Source of the DNA: Candidatus Omnitrophota bacterium
Lineage (GTDB): Bacteria; Omnitrophota; Gorgyraeia; Gygaellales; Profunditerraquicolaceae
Direction of reading: 5' to 3'
DNA: 8,845 bases
Assembly (NCBI GenBank): GCA_016867175.1
Contig: VGKF01000023.1
Coordinates: forward strand, 1-8,845
The position numbers and the translations under genes were made by a program. Shown in pieces: positions 1 to 5,496 of the stretch. Positions within the stretch are counted from its first letter, which is position 1. The number at the start of each line of letters is the position of its first letter. The notes beneath the pieces are model-generated. The model did not search any database, was not told where the DNA came from, and saw nothing but the letters and a program-made list of their open reading frames with translations.

Positions 1-125
1 AGCATATCCTGGCTACCAAGATCAGGATTAGTAAACAGAAAAAACGCGGGCATATTATGATTGAATTCTATTCCCCGCAAGACCTGGAACGGATAGCAAA
101 CAGGATTAAAGGAGGTAGGAGCTGA
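1..125 (+). CDS. parB: ParB-like partition protein, C-terminal end only (5' truncated)
   Basis: The first bases, read from position 3, give 40 residues ending in TGA at 123-125. The segment resembles the C-terminal dimerisation domain of ParB/Spo0J: a leading LATKIRISKQKKRG, then HIMIEFYSPQDLERI, matching the family pattern L-x-T-[KR]-V-x-I-x-x-x-x-K-[KR]-G-x-I-x-I-[ED]-[FY]-Y-S-x-x-[ED]-L-x-R-[IL]. In the family this domain dimerises ParB, while the missing upstream parts bind CTP and the parS site; with ParA the protein helps segregate the chromosome. The stop codon overlaps the ndk ATG (TGATG), so the two genes are probably cotranscribed and translationally coupled. Only the tail is seen, so a ParB-family member with another role (for example a Noc-like protein) cannot be excluded. 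Confidence 0.72.
   Translation, partial: HILATKIRISKQKKRGHIMIEFYSPQDLERIANRIKGGRS
108..115 (+). promoter_or_regulatory. Strong Shine-Dalgarno site for ndk
   Basis: AAAGGAGG lies inside the last codons of the ParB-like gene, 9 bases before the ndk ATG at 125. Together with the TGATG overlap it fixes the ndk start and suggests coupled translation. Confidence 0.75.
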
Positions 126-625
126 TGAACCAGGCAGCGCTTATTTTAATTAAGCCGGACGGGCTGAAGAAATCATTAACCGGCAATATCTTAACGCGGC
201 TCTCCGAGTCAAAGCTTGAGATCGTCGCTGCTAAGATGGTGCGGGTCTCAAAGGCCTTGGCAGAAGAGCATTATAAACACCTCACAGATAAGCCGTTTTT
301 CGCAGAGATCATAAAATACCTCTGCGGAGAGTTGCACGACCGGCGCAAGGTTATGGCATTGGTATACTGGGGCGACTGCGCTATTGCTAAATGCAGGGAA
401 TTAGCTGGCTCGACCAACCCGGAAGAGGCAGAGGCCACTACTATCCGCGGCTCTTACGGCCGGATAACCACAAGCGGTGTTTACGAAAACGTAATACATG
501 TCTCGTCTAACGAGATTGAAGCCGAACGGGAGATAAAACTCTGGTTTAATCCGGGCGATATTATTGTGGAACTTTATCCTGTCAAGGAAATCTCCAAGGT
601 CAAGAAGGTAAAGGTATGGGGCTAA
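125..625 (+). CDS. ndk: Nucleoside diphosphate kinase, slightly long variant
   Basis: A cytosolic enzyme that transfers the gamma-phosphate of ATP to other (d)NDPs through a phosphohistidine, keeping (d)NTP pools balanced. At 166 aa it is longer than the usual 135-150 aa. Visible family landmarks are ILIKPDG (residues 7-13, Lys10), HY..L.DKPFF (49-59), the AGSTNP segment with TIRGSYG (94-112), and the catalytic-histidine motif NVIHVSSN with His125. The usual motif is N-x-x-H-G-S-D, so Gly and Asp are replaced here by Val and Ser. The extra length comes from a short insert around GELHDRRK (68-75) and a C-terminal extension ending in a Lys/Val-rich tail. The start is set by the strong SD and the overlap with the upstream stop. 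The next gene, yicC, follows after 14 bases. The active-site Lys, Arg and His are retained, so it is probably active. Confidence 0.93.
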   Translation: MNQAALILIKPDGLKKSLTGNILTRLSESKLEIVAAKMVRVSKALAEEHYKHLTDKPFFAEIIKYLCGELHDRRKVMALVYWGDCAIAKCRELAGSTNPEEAEATTIRGSYGRITTSGVYENVIHVSSNEIEAEREIKLWFNPGDIIVELYPVKEISKVKKVKVWG

Positions 626-639
626 AAGGAGCGAAAGCG

Positions 640-1467
640 ATGATAATGAGCATGACTGGTTTTGGCAGCAAAGAAATAGAGATACCTGAGTTAGGTAAAG
701 TACGCGTTGAGGTTAGAAGCACCAACCATAAATTCTTAGAGACTGTTTTACACCTGCCCGAAGGATTCCTCTCTTTGGAAGAGGGGATAAAGAAAGAAAT
801 AGAGTCCAGGATAAAGAGGGGCAGGGTTACTTGTGCCTTACATATCATCGGCGAGCAGCCCGCAAAGGTGTTTATTAACAGGGGCCTTTTGAAAAACTAT
901 ATCCTGGCTATACGCTCTATAAAGAACGAATTCAGCATTAAAAGCGAAGCAGGAATGGACACCCTGATCAGGCTGCCGGGGGTATTATCCCTTGCGCAAG
1001 AGAATATACCTAAGTCCAAAGTCTGGCCGCGGCTTAAGGTGCTCTTGGCTCAAGCGATGGCCGAATTTTTGGTTATGCGCCGCAAAGAGGGGGCTGCCCT
1101 TCAGGGATATTTGAAATCACGCGCTCAGGCGCTAAAAGTCAACTCGGATATCATCAAGAATAGATTTAAAAAAGTAGTTAAGGAGAAGCTGGTTAAGATT
1201 CAGAGTGAAGAGGAGCGCAGTAGTTTATTAAAAGACACGGATATCAGCGAGGAACTGGAGAGGCTCACCTACCACATAAAAAACTTTAATAGCAAGTTAA
1301 GCCATGGCGGCACTATAGGCAAAGAGTTGGATTTTATTGCCCAAGAGATGCAGCGAGAGACCAATACCATAGGCGCTAAATGCTGCGATACGCTTATCTC
1401 CGCACAGATGATTCAGATAAAGAGCCAGGTAGAGAAGATCCGCGAACAACTACAGAACTTAGAGTAA
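640..1467 (+). CDS. yicC: YicC/YloC family endoribonuclease
   Basis: Member of the YicC/YloC family, stress-associated proteins reported to act as endoribonucleases in E. coli and B. subtilis. The 275-aa product shows the N-terminal signature SMTGFG (residues 4-9), EVRSTNHKFLE (24-34), RRKEG (147-151) and the conserved C-terminal DUF1732 region: DFIAQEMQRETNTIGAK (231-247) and a terminal EKIREQLQNLE. The reading frame is open back to an ATG at 616 that overlaps ndk, but the ATG at 640 is preferred. It gives the family-typical MIxSMTGFG start and has AAAAGGAG (624-631) 8 bases upstream. A third in-frame ATG at 646 is possible. The stop TAA directly abuts the GTG proposed for gmk, as expected for this conserved yicC-gmk pair. 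Cytosolic, with no membrane segment. Confidence 0.92.
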   Translation: MIMSMTGFGSKEIEIPELGKVRVEVRSTNHKFLETVLHLPEGFLSLEEGIKKEIESRIKRGRVTCALHIIGEQPAKVFINRGLLKNYILAIRSIKNEFSIKSEAGMDTLIRLPGVLSLAQENIPKSKVWPRLKVLLAQAMAEFLVMRRKEGAALQGYLKSRAQALKVNSDIIKNRFKKVVKEKLVKIQSEEERSSLLKDTDISEELERLTYHIKNFNSKLSHGGTIGKELDFIAQEMQRETNTIGAKCCDTLISAQMIQIKSQVEKIREQLQNLE

Positions 1468-2067
1468 GTGACTAAAGGGGCGCTTAAAAAAGAAGGCTTG
1501 ATGTTTGTCATCTCCGGGCCTTCTGGCTCGGGTAAGACTACGCTGCTTAAAAAGCTATTGGAGAAGGGCTTTCTCAAAAGGCAGTTAGTAAAATCAGTAT
1601 CGTTAACCACCCGGCCCAAGAGGCCCGGGGAGAGGGTAAAGAAGGACTACGTTTTTATTAGTGAGCGGGAATTCCTGGCCTTATTGCGGGCAAAGAAAAT
1701 TCTTGAATGGACAAAATATTTAGGTTATTATTACGGCACGCCCAAAGATTTCATCGAGGATAATTTGAGGAAGGGCAGCAACCTGCTGCTCTGTCTTGAC
1801 TTAAGAGGCGCGCTTAAAATAAAACGGCTTTATCCAAACAATACAGCAACAATTTTTATAGCGCCGCCTTCTTTAGGGGCCTTAAAACAGAGAATAATCA
1901 AGCGCTCTGACAAAATCAACCAAGAAGAATTACAGCAGCGCTTGGGACTGGCCAGGGGCGAACTCTTGGCGAAGGGGCGCTACGATTATTATCTGTTGAA
2001 TAAAGATCTTTCCGTAGCCACGGAGAAATTAAAAAAGATTATAATACAAGAGCTAGGGTTAGGGTAA
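1468..2067 (+). CDS. gmk: Guanylate kinase
   Basis: Phosphorylates GMP (and dGMP) with ATP to GDP, an essential step in GTP and dGTP supply. In the 199-aa reading the P-loop GPSGSGKT is at residues 17-24 and the GMP-binding SLTTRPKRPGE at 45-55, followed by DYVFIS (60-65). The family pattern YYGTP is at 88-92, LDLRGALKIK at 110-119, and the lid/C-terminal QQRLGLARGEL is near 156-166. The start is uncertain. GTG at 1468 immediately follows the yicC stop (TAAGTG) and gives a normal leader, MTKGALKKEGLMFVISG. The ATG at 1501, with GAAGG about 5 bases upstream, would give a shorter 188-aa form beginning MFVISGPSG. I keep GTG because most Gmk proteins have several residues before this strand and termination-reinitiation is plausible. 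Confidence 0.94.
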   Translation: MTKGALKKEGLMFVISGPSGSGKTTLLKKLLEKGFLKRQLVKSVSLTTRPKRPGERVKKDYVFISEREFLALLRAKKILEWTKYLGYYYGTPKDFIEDNLRKGSNLLLCLDLRGALKIKRLYPNNTATIFIAPPSLGALKQRIIKRSDKINQEELQQRLGLARGELLAKGRYDYYLLNKDLSVATEKLKKIIIQELGLG

Positions 2068-2090
2068 CCTTAACAAGGAGCGGATAAGGC

Positions 2091-2285
2091 ATGATACACG
2101 TACCACTGGAGAGGTTGTTGGATAAGAGCGGAGGATCGATTTATAAACTAGTGAATTTGGCCTCTAGGCGGGCATTGGAGATTGCTGAGGGCCAGCCCAA
2201 GATGGTTGAGGTTGACGCCTCGATGAAGCCTTCGACCGTGGCCCTGCTTGAGATCGCCGATAATAAATTGCAGTATAAGAAATAG
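2091..2285 (+). CDS. rpoZ: RNA polymerase omega subunit
   Basis: A 64-aa protein typical in size for a short omega. Omega clamps the C-terminal part of beta-prime and assists RNA polymerase assembly. The visible family core is SIYKLVNLASRRALEIAEG (residues 16-34), followed by a beta-strand-like VEVDASMKPSTVALLEIADNK segment that matches the omega C-terminal pattern of K-P-x-x-x-A-L-x-E-I. The start ATG has AAGGAG at 2075-2080, 10 bases upstream. Position directly after gmk is the classic bacterial order (gmk-rpoZ) and supports the call strongly despite the small size. Confidence 0.93.
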   Translation: MIHVPLERLLDKSGGSIYKLVNLASRRALEIAEGQPKMVEVDASMKPSTVALLEIADNKLQYKK

Positions 2286-2300
2286 GGAAGTTTTCAAGCC

Positions 2301-2840
2301 ATGGCTAAGGATAAAAACGTTATTTTAGGGGTCACTGCTAGTATCGCGATATATAAAGCCTGCGATATCGTACTTAGGCTTAAAGACGAAGGCTTTTCTG
2401 TAAGCGTGGTAATGACTAAAGAGGCAGAAGAGTTTATTCGGCCCATAGTTTTTCAAGGCTTGAGCGGAAATCCGGTATACCGCGGCCTCTTTGACCAACC
2501 GCAAAGCTGGGAGATAGAGCATGTTTCGCTTGCCCAAAAGGCAGACCTGGTCTTAGTTGCCCCAGCTACTGCTAATATTATTGCCAAGGTTGCCTGCGGC
2601 ATCTCGGATGATTTGTTAAGCTGCGTCATCTCTGCCACAAATGCGCCAGTAGTGTTTTGCCCGGCGATGAATGAACAGATGTATAAGAATAAGATTACCC
2701 GGGGGAATATCAAAAAGCTAAAGGCCCTGGGTTATAAATTTATTGAGCCAAGGGTAGGCAGACTTGCCTGCGGCAAGATAGGCGTAGGTTGCTTAGCAGA
2801 GGTTGGGGCAATAGTTAAAGAAGTAAAAAGGATTATTTAA
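2301..2840 (+). CDS. coaC: Phosphopantothenoylcysteine decarboxylase (stand-alone CoaC)
   Basis: Flavin (FMN)-dependent decarboxylase that converts 4'-phosphopantothenoylcysteine to 4'-phosphopantetheine in coenzyme A synthesis. The 179-aa product covers only the HFCD flavoprotein domain: GVTASIAIYKA (10-20), the EHVSLAQKADLVLVAPATANIIAK block with the probable catalytic His74, PAMN (121-124), and RLACGKIGVGCLAE with the probable active-site Cys157. Most bacteria have a roughly 400-aa bifunctional CoaBC, but this gene stops with TAA at 2838-2840 and tRNA-Cys follows 7 bases later, so no CoaB ligase domain is present here. The usual G-R-L-A-E after the Cys loop reads G-C-L-A-E. Rossmann-like flavoproteins of the same family (UbiX, peptidyl-Cys decarboxylases) are alternatives, but the PAMN and LACG motifs and the place after rpoZ favour CoaC. 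Confidence 0.9.
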   Translation: MAKDKNVILGVTASIAIYKACDIVLRLKDEGFSVSVVMTKEAEEFIRPIVFQGLSGNPVYRGLFDQPQSWEIEHVSLAQKADLVLVAPATANIIAKVACGISDDLLSCVISATNAPVVFCPAMNEQMYKNKITRGNIKKLKALGYKFIEPRVGRLACGKIGVGCLAEVGAIVKEVKRII

Positions 2841-2847
2841 GGTTTAT

Positions 2848-2919
2848 GGCGACGTAGCCAAGCGGCAAGGCAGCTGTCTGCAAAACAGCTATTCAGCGGT
2901 TCGATTCCGCTCGTCGCCT
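2848..2919 (+). tRNA. tRNA-Cys (anticodon GCA)
   Basis: A full cloverleaf can be folded by eye: acceptor GGCGACG/CGTCGCC (7 bp), D-stem GCC/GGC, anticodon stem GCTGT/ACAGC with loop CTGCAAA and anticodon GCA at 2880-2882, variable loop TATTC, T-stem AGCGG/CCGCT with loop TTCGATT. The discriminator is U73, as expected for tRNA-Cys. The 3' CCA is not encoded and must be added by CCA-adding enzyme. It starts 7 bases after the coaC stop, so it may be cotranscribed with the upstream operon. Confidence 0.97.
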
Positions 2920-2943
2920 AAATTTTCGCGCAGCGAAAATTTA
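2919..2943 (+). repeat. Perfect 11-bp inverted repeat between tRNA-Cys and tRNA-Leu
   Basis: TAAATTTTCGC (2919-2929) and its exact reverse complement (2933-2943) flank a 3-base loop, GCA. The left arm begins on the discriminator base of tRNA-Cys. The right arm is not followed by a T-tract (ATCCCACGC comes next), so it does not look like a standard intrinsic terminator. It could be a processing signal, a palindromic dispersed repeat or a weak terminator. The rest of the spacer (2944-2996) shows only a short CAACC/GGTTG complementarity and no recognisable gene. Confidence 0.7.
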
Positions 2944-2996
2944 TCCCACGCAACCTTGATTTTTAAATGGGTTGAGGGGGATCTTCGCGATTCTCC

Positions 2997-3079
2997 GGGC
3001 AAGTGGTGGAATGGCATACACGAAGGACTTAAAATCCTTTGGCCGCAAGGTCGTGAGGGTTCAACTCCCTCCTTGCCCA
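2997..3079 (+). tRNA. tRNA-Leu (anticodon UAA), class II
   Basis: Acceptor GGGCAAG/CTTGCCC, D-arm GTGG...CAC with the GG pair in the loop, anticodon stem AAGGA/TCCTT with loop CTTAAAA and anticodon TAA at 3030-3032. The long variable arm TGGCCGCAAGGTCG marks a class II tRNA, and the T-stem is GAGGG/CCCTC with loop TTCAACT. Discriminator A at 3079; CCA is not encoded (CCATGA would need a shift and does not fit the acceptor pairing). Layout and sequence closely parallel E. coli tRNA-Leu(UAA). Confidence 0.97.
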
Positions 3080-3085
3080 TGAGAT

Positions 3086-3162
3086 GGGCGGTTAGCTCAG
3101 TTGGTTAGAGTGTCACATTGACATTGTGAAGGTCACAGGTTCGAGTCCTGTACCGCCCACCA
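3086..3162 (+). tRNA. tRNA-Val (anticodon GAC)
   Basis: Acceptor GGGCGGT/ACCGCCC, D-stem GCTC/GAGT, anticodon stem TCACA/TGTGA with loop TTGACAT and anticodon GAC at 3120-3122, T-stem ACAGG/CCTGT with loop TTCGAGT, discriminator A and an encoded CCA at 3160-3162. It is the only one of the three tRNAs here with genomic CCA. It lies 6 bases after tRNA-Leu, so the two are probably processed from one precursor. The next coding start is only 13 bases beyond the CCA end. Confidence 0.97.
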
Positions 3163-3175
3163 TATTTGTAATGTG

Positions 3176-3736
3176 ATGAATAAAGTTAATCTACGGAAAT
3201 TATATTATAATAAAAAACTTTCTATGATGGAGATCGCAAAGCTGTTAAAAGTTAGCCATGCAAAGATTTATTATTGGTTTAAAAAGTACGGCATAGCAAG
3301 AAGATCACGAAGCGAGAGTTCTTACGTAAAACAAAATGTTAATGGAAACCCTTTTAATATCAAAAGCAGGTTAACTCTAGGCGAACGCAACCTTTTGCTG
3401 GCCGGTCTTATGTTATATTGGGCAGAAGGAAGCAGAAGAAACAAACACGTTATACAAATAGCTAATTTAGATTACAGGATGCTCACGCTGTTTATAAAGC
3501 TCTTAAGAAATATTTGCGGTGTTTCCGAACACAAGGTGTGCCTTACCGTACAGTTATATAAAAGATTTAACGAAACAAAAACTAGGAGTTATTGGTCGCG
3601 GACACTAGGTATTCCGCCGCGGTTCATTGCAGTTAATGTGCATTCTGATACCAGAAGTAAGCCTAATAATCAATGGTCGCAATACGGACTTTGCCCGGAT
3701 AGAAGTACGCAATACGAAATTAAAAAATTGGATTGA
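3176..3736 (+). CDS. HTH plus LAGLIDADG-like small protein, C-terminus probably frameshifted
   Basis: I recognise the architecture but not a named gene. Numbered from the GTG at 3173 (the ATG used here is codon 2), residues 6-42 form a resolvase/transposase-type helix-turn-helix, with LSMMEIAKLLKVSHAKIYYWFKKYGI. Residues 74-87 (LLLAGLMLYWAEGS) resemble a LAGLIDADG helix ending in an acidic residue and Gly. IQIANLDYRMLTLFIKLLRNICG follows a pattern I associate with small LAGLIDADG-like proteins of uncultivated bacteria. The start follows the tRNA-Val CCA by 13 bases with no clear SD. By hand count 3181-3720 is about 37% GC, against about 48% in sampled thrS lines, which suggests foreign or selfish origin. 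The last residues after YG (172 onward) lose family character, whereas the +1 frame continues convincingly. It could be a homing-type endonuclease, a derived DNA-binding regulator or a decaying pseudogene. Confidence 0.7.
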   Translation: MNKVNLRKLYYNKKLSMMEIAKLLKVSHAKIYYWFKKYGIARRSRSESSYVKQNVNGNPFNIKSRLTLGERNLLLAGLMLYWAEGSRRNKHVIQIANLDYRMLTLFIKLLRNICGVSEHKVCLTVQLYKRFNETKTRSYWSRTLGIPPRFIAVNVHSDTRSKPNNQWSQYGLCPDRSTQYEIKKLD

Positions 3737-3773
3737 TAATAAGCTAGAGAATTACGTAGCAAGATGGAACTAG
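3687..3773 (+). pseudogene. Restored-frame C-terminal tail of the LAGLIDADG-like gene
   Basis: If one base near 3689 is skipped, the frame continues from the YG at 3683-3688 as FARIEVRNTKL and KNWIDNKLENYVARWN, ending at TAG 3771-3773. This looks like a natural end of this protein type (beta strand, R-N-T, then a helix with a Trp), unlike the in-frame LCPDRSTQYEIKKLD, which runs into TGA, TAA, TAA. The restored frame would overlap the thrS start by 10 bases. Most likely a one-base insertion in the gene or an assembly error. Confidence 0.55.
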
Positions 3774-5476
3774 ATACCTTAAGACATTCCTGTTCGCATG
3801 TGCTGGCGCAAGCCGTAAAAGAGCTATGGCCTAAGGCCAAACTTGCTATAGGCCCTTCCATAGAGGACGGATTTTATTACGATTTTGATAGACAAGAGCC
3901 TTTTACCGACGACGATTTAACGCGCCTAGAAGAAAAGATGCGGGAGATTATTCAGCAGGATGAGCCTTTTGTGAGGGAAGAGCTCTCTCGGATAGAGGCG
4001 CTTAAGCTATTCAGAAGCCTTAAAGAAGATTACAAGGTAGAGCTTATCCAGGCCTTACCCGACGATAAAGTCTCTATATATAAAACAGGGCATGATTTTC
4101 TGGACCTCTGTCGCGGTCCGCATCTAAAATCAACCGGCCAGATTAAGGCCTTTAAATTATTATCGGTTGCCGGGGCCTATTGGCACGGCATAGAAACTAA
4201 CCCCATGCTACAGAGGATCTACGGAACCTGTTTTGCGGATCAAAAAGAACTAGAGCTATATTTGAAAAATCTAGAAGAGGCAAAGGCGCGCGACCATAGA
4301 AAAATCGGCCCTGCCTTAGAGTTCTTTGATATCTATCATGAAGAGGCTGGCGCGGGCCTGGTCTTTTACCACCCCAAGGGGGCGATCTTGCGTCAGATTA
4401 TCGAAGATTATGAAAAAAAAGAACACCAGAGGCGCGGCTACCAGCTGGTGATGACCCCGCATATTATGCAGGCTGGTTTATGGAAGACATCCGGGCACTA
4501 CGATTATTATAAAGAGAATATGTATATCTTAAAGATAGATGATAAAGAGTTTGTTTTAAAGCCGATGAACTGCCCGGGGCATATCCTTATCTACAAGTCA
4601 AAAAGCCGCAGCTACAGAGAATTGCCGTTGCGCCTTTTTGAATTAGGCACGGTCTACCGCCATGAAAAAGCAGGGGTATTGCATGGGCTGCTGCGTGTCA
4701 GGGGCTTTACCCAAGACGATGCACATATATTCTGCATGCCGGAACAGCTAAGAGATGAGATAAAGGCCATCATAGATTTTGTCTTCGATACCATGAAGGT
4801 CTTTGGTTTTGAGTCTTTAGGTGTCGAATTAAGCACTCGGCCCGCGAAATATATAGGTAGCGATGATGACTGGCAGAAAGCAACCGCGGCGCTCGAAGAA
4901 TCATTGAGAGAAAAAGGCCTCTCCTATGATACTAATCCCGGAGAAGGTGCGTTTTACGGCCCCAAGATTGATATTAAATTGAAGGACGCGCTTAACCGTA
5001 AATGGCAGTGCGCTACTATTCAATGTGACTTCGCCTTACCGGAGAGGTTTAAGTTAAGCTATGTAGATGCACAGGGTAAAGAGAGTCAGCCGATTATGTT
5101 GCACCGGGTGCTCTTAGGTAGCCTTGAGCGTTTTACCGGGGCATTGCTGGAGCATTATGCCGGGGCCCTCCCTTTATGGCTTGCCCCCCTGCAGGCTGTG
5201 ATCCTGCCCATAAAAACAGAGGCGGAGGATTATGCCAATGCAGTCAAGATAACCTTAGAGGCAGAAGGTTTTAGGGCAGCGGTGGATAATCGCAATGAAA
5301 CCCTCAATAAGCGTATCCGGCAAGCAGAGATGGAAAAGGTCCCCTATCTGTTAGTCGTGGGTGAGCGCGAGGTAAAGGATAAAACAGTGGCTGTGCGCAA
5401 GAGAGGCGCAGGAGATACAGGCGTAATGTCAGCCGAGGAATTCATCAGTCAGATAAAAAAGGAATTGAGGCATTAA
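3764..5476 (+). CDS. thrS: Threonyl-tRNA synthetase lacking the TGS domain
   Basis: Charges tRNA-Thr with threonine. The 570-aa protein begins directly in the editing (second additional) domain: HSCSH with His8 and His12, and DLCRGPH with Cys116 and His120, equivalent to the E. coli editing site that removes Ser-tRNA-Thr. The class II catalytic core follows, with Zn2+ ligands Cys270 (MNCPGH), His321 (DDAHIF) and His447 (MLHR), motif 2 Arg299 in TVYRHE, and motif 3 Arg455 in GSLERFTG. The anticodon-binding domain (about 472-570) contains AAVDNRNETLNKRIRQAE. E. coli ThrRS is 642 aa; the missing part is the N-terminal TGS domain of about 60 aa. Upstream in frame are the stops TGA, TAA and TAA (3734-3742) and no other start codon, so the short form is genuine for this sequence. 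The SD is weak (AGAG at 3746-3749). infC follows, as in many bacteria. Confidence 0.96.
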   Translation: MELDTLRHSCSHVLAQAVKELWPKAKLAIGPSIEDGFYYDFDRQEPFTDDDLTRLEEKMREIIQQDEPFVREELSRIEALKLFRSLKEDYKVELIQALPDDKVSIYKTGHDFLDLCRGPHLKSTGQIKAFKLLSVAGAYWHGIETNPMLQRIYGTCFADQKELELYLKNLEEAKARDHRKIGPALEFFDIYHEEAGAGLVFYHPKGAILRQIIEDYEKKEHQRRGYQLVMTPHIMQAGLWKTSGHYDYYKENMYILKIDDKEFVLKPMNCPGHILIYKSKSRSYRELPLRLFELGTVYRHEKAGVLHGLLRVRGFTQDDAHIFCMPEQLRDEIKAIIDFVFDTMKVFGFESLGVELSTRPAKYIGSDDDWQKATAALEESLREKGLSYDTNPGEGAFYGPKIDIKLKDALNRKWQCATIQCDFALPERFKLSYVDAQGKESQPIMLHRVLLGSLERFTGALLEHYAGALPLWLAPLQAVILPIKTEAEDYANAVKITLEAEGFRAAVDNRNETLNKRIRQAEMEKVPYLLVVGEREVKDKTVAVRKRGAGDTGVMSAEEFISQIKKELRH

Positions 5477-5481
5477 AACCC

Positions 5482-5488
5482 AAGGAGG
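5482..5488 (+). promoter_or_regulatory. Shine-Dalgarno of infC (AAGGAGG), deciding a non-ATG start
   Basis: AAGGAGG is a near-perfect anti-SD complement. Its last G is the first base of the only conventional start codon in frame (GTG 5488-5490), so a ribosome docked here cannot initiate there. Downstream in the same frame at workable spacing are GTT, ACG (5494) and ATA (5497). ATA gives 8 bases of spacing, so the site points to a non-canonical start. Confidence 0.8.
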
Positions 5489-5496
5489 TGGTTACG

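Noticed and set aside
616..639. Upstream ATG extension of yicC overlapping ndk.
   Set aside because: The ATG at 640 has the better-placed SD and gives the conserved MIxSMTGFG start; the extra eight residues have no family counterpart.
2053..2064. CTAGGGTTAGGG, resembling a telomere repeat.
   Set aside because: It is two chance units inside gmk codons for a Leu/Gly-rich C-terminus; there is no array and no reason for a telomere in a bacterial chromosome.
2919..2955. Inverted repeat as an intrinsic terminator after tRNA-Cys.
   Set aside because: The stem is not followed by a run of T, and another tRNA follows at close range, so termination is not supported by sequence.
2944..2996. Possible promoter (TTGATT and a downstream AT-poor box) before tRNA-Leu.
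   Set aside because: No convincing -10 element at proper spacing; cotranscription with tRNA-Cys is equally likely.
2889..3080. Minus-strand ORF of 63 aa containing GVEPSRPCGQRILSPSC.
   Set aside because: It is the antisense of tRNA-Leu and the end of tRNA-Cys. Such VEPSRPCG...ILSP peptides are a well-known artefact of translating the tRNA-Leu complement.
3686..3696. Programmed +1 frameshift of the prfB type at CTT-T.
   Set aside because: The stop codon that stalls the ribosome in prfB is absent (TGC here) and no SD-like stimulator is visible just upstream; a simple indel is more likely.
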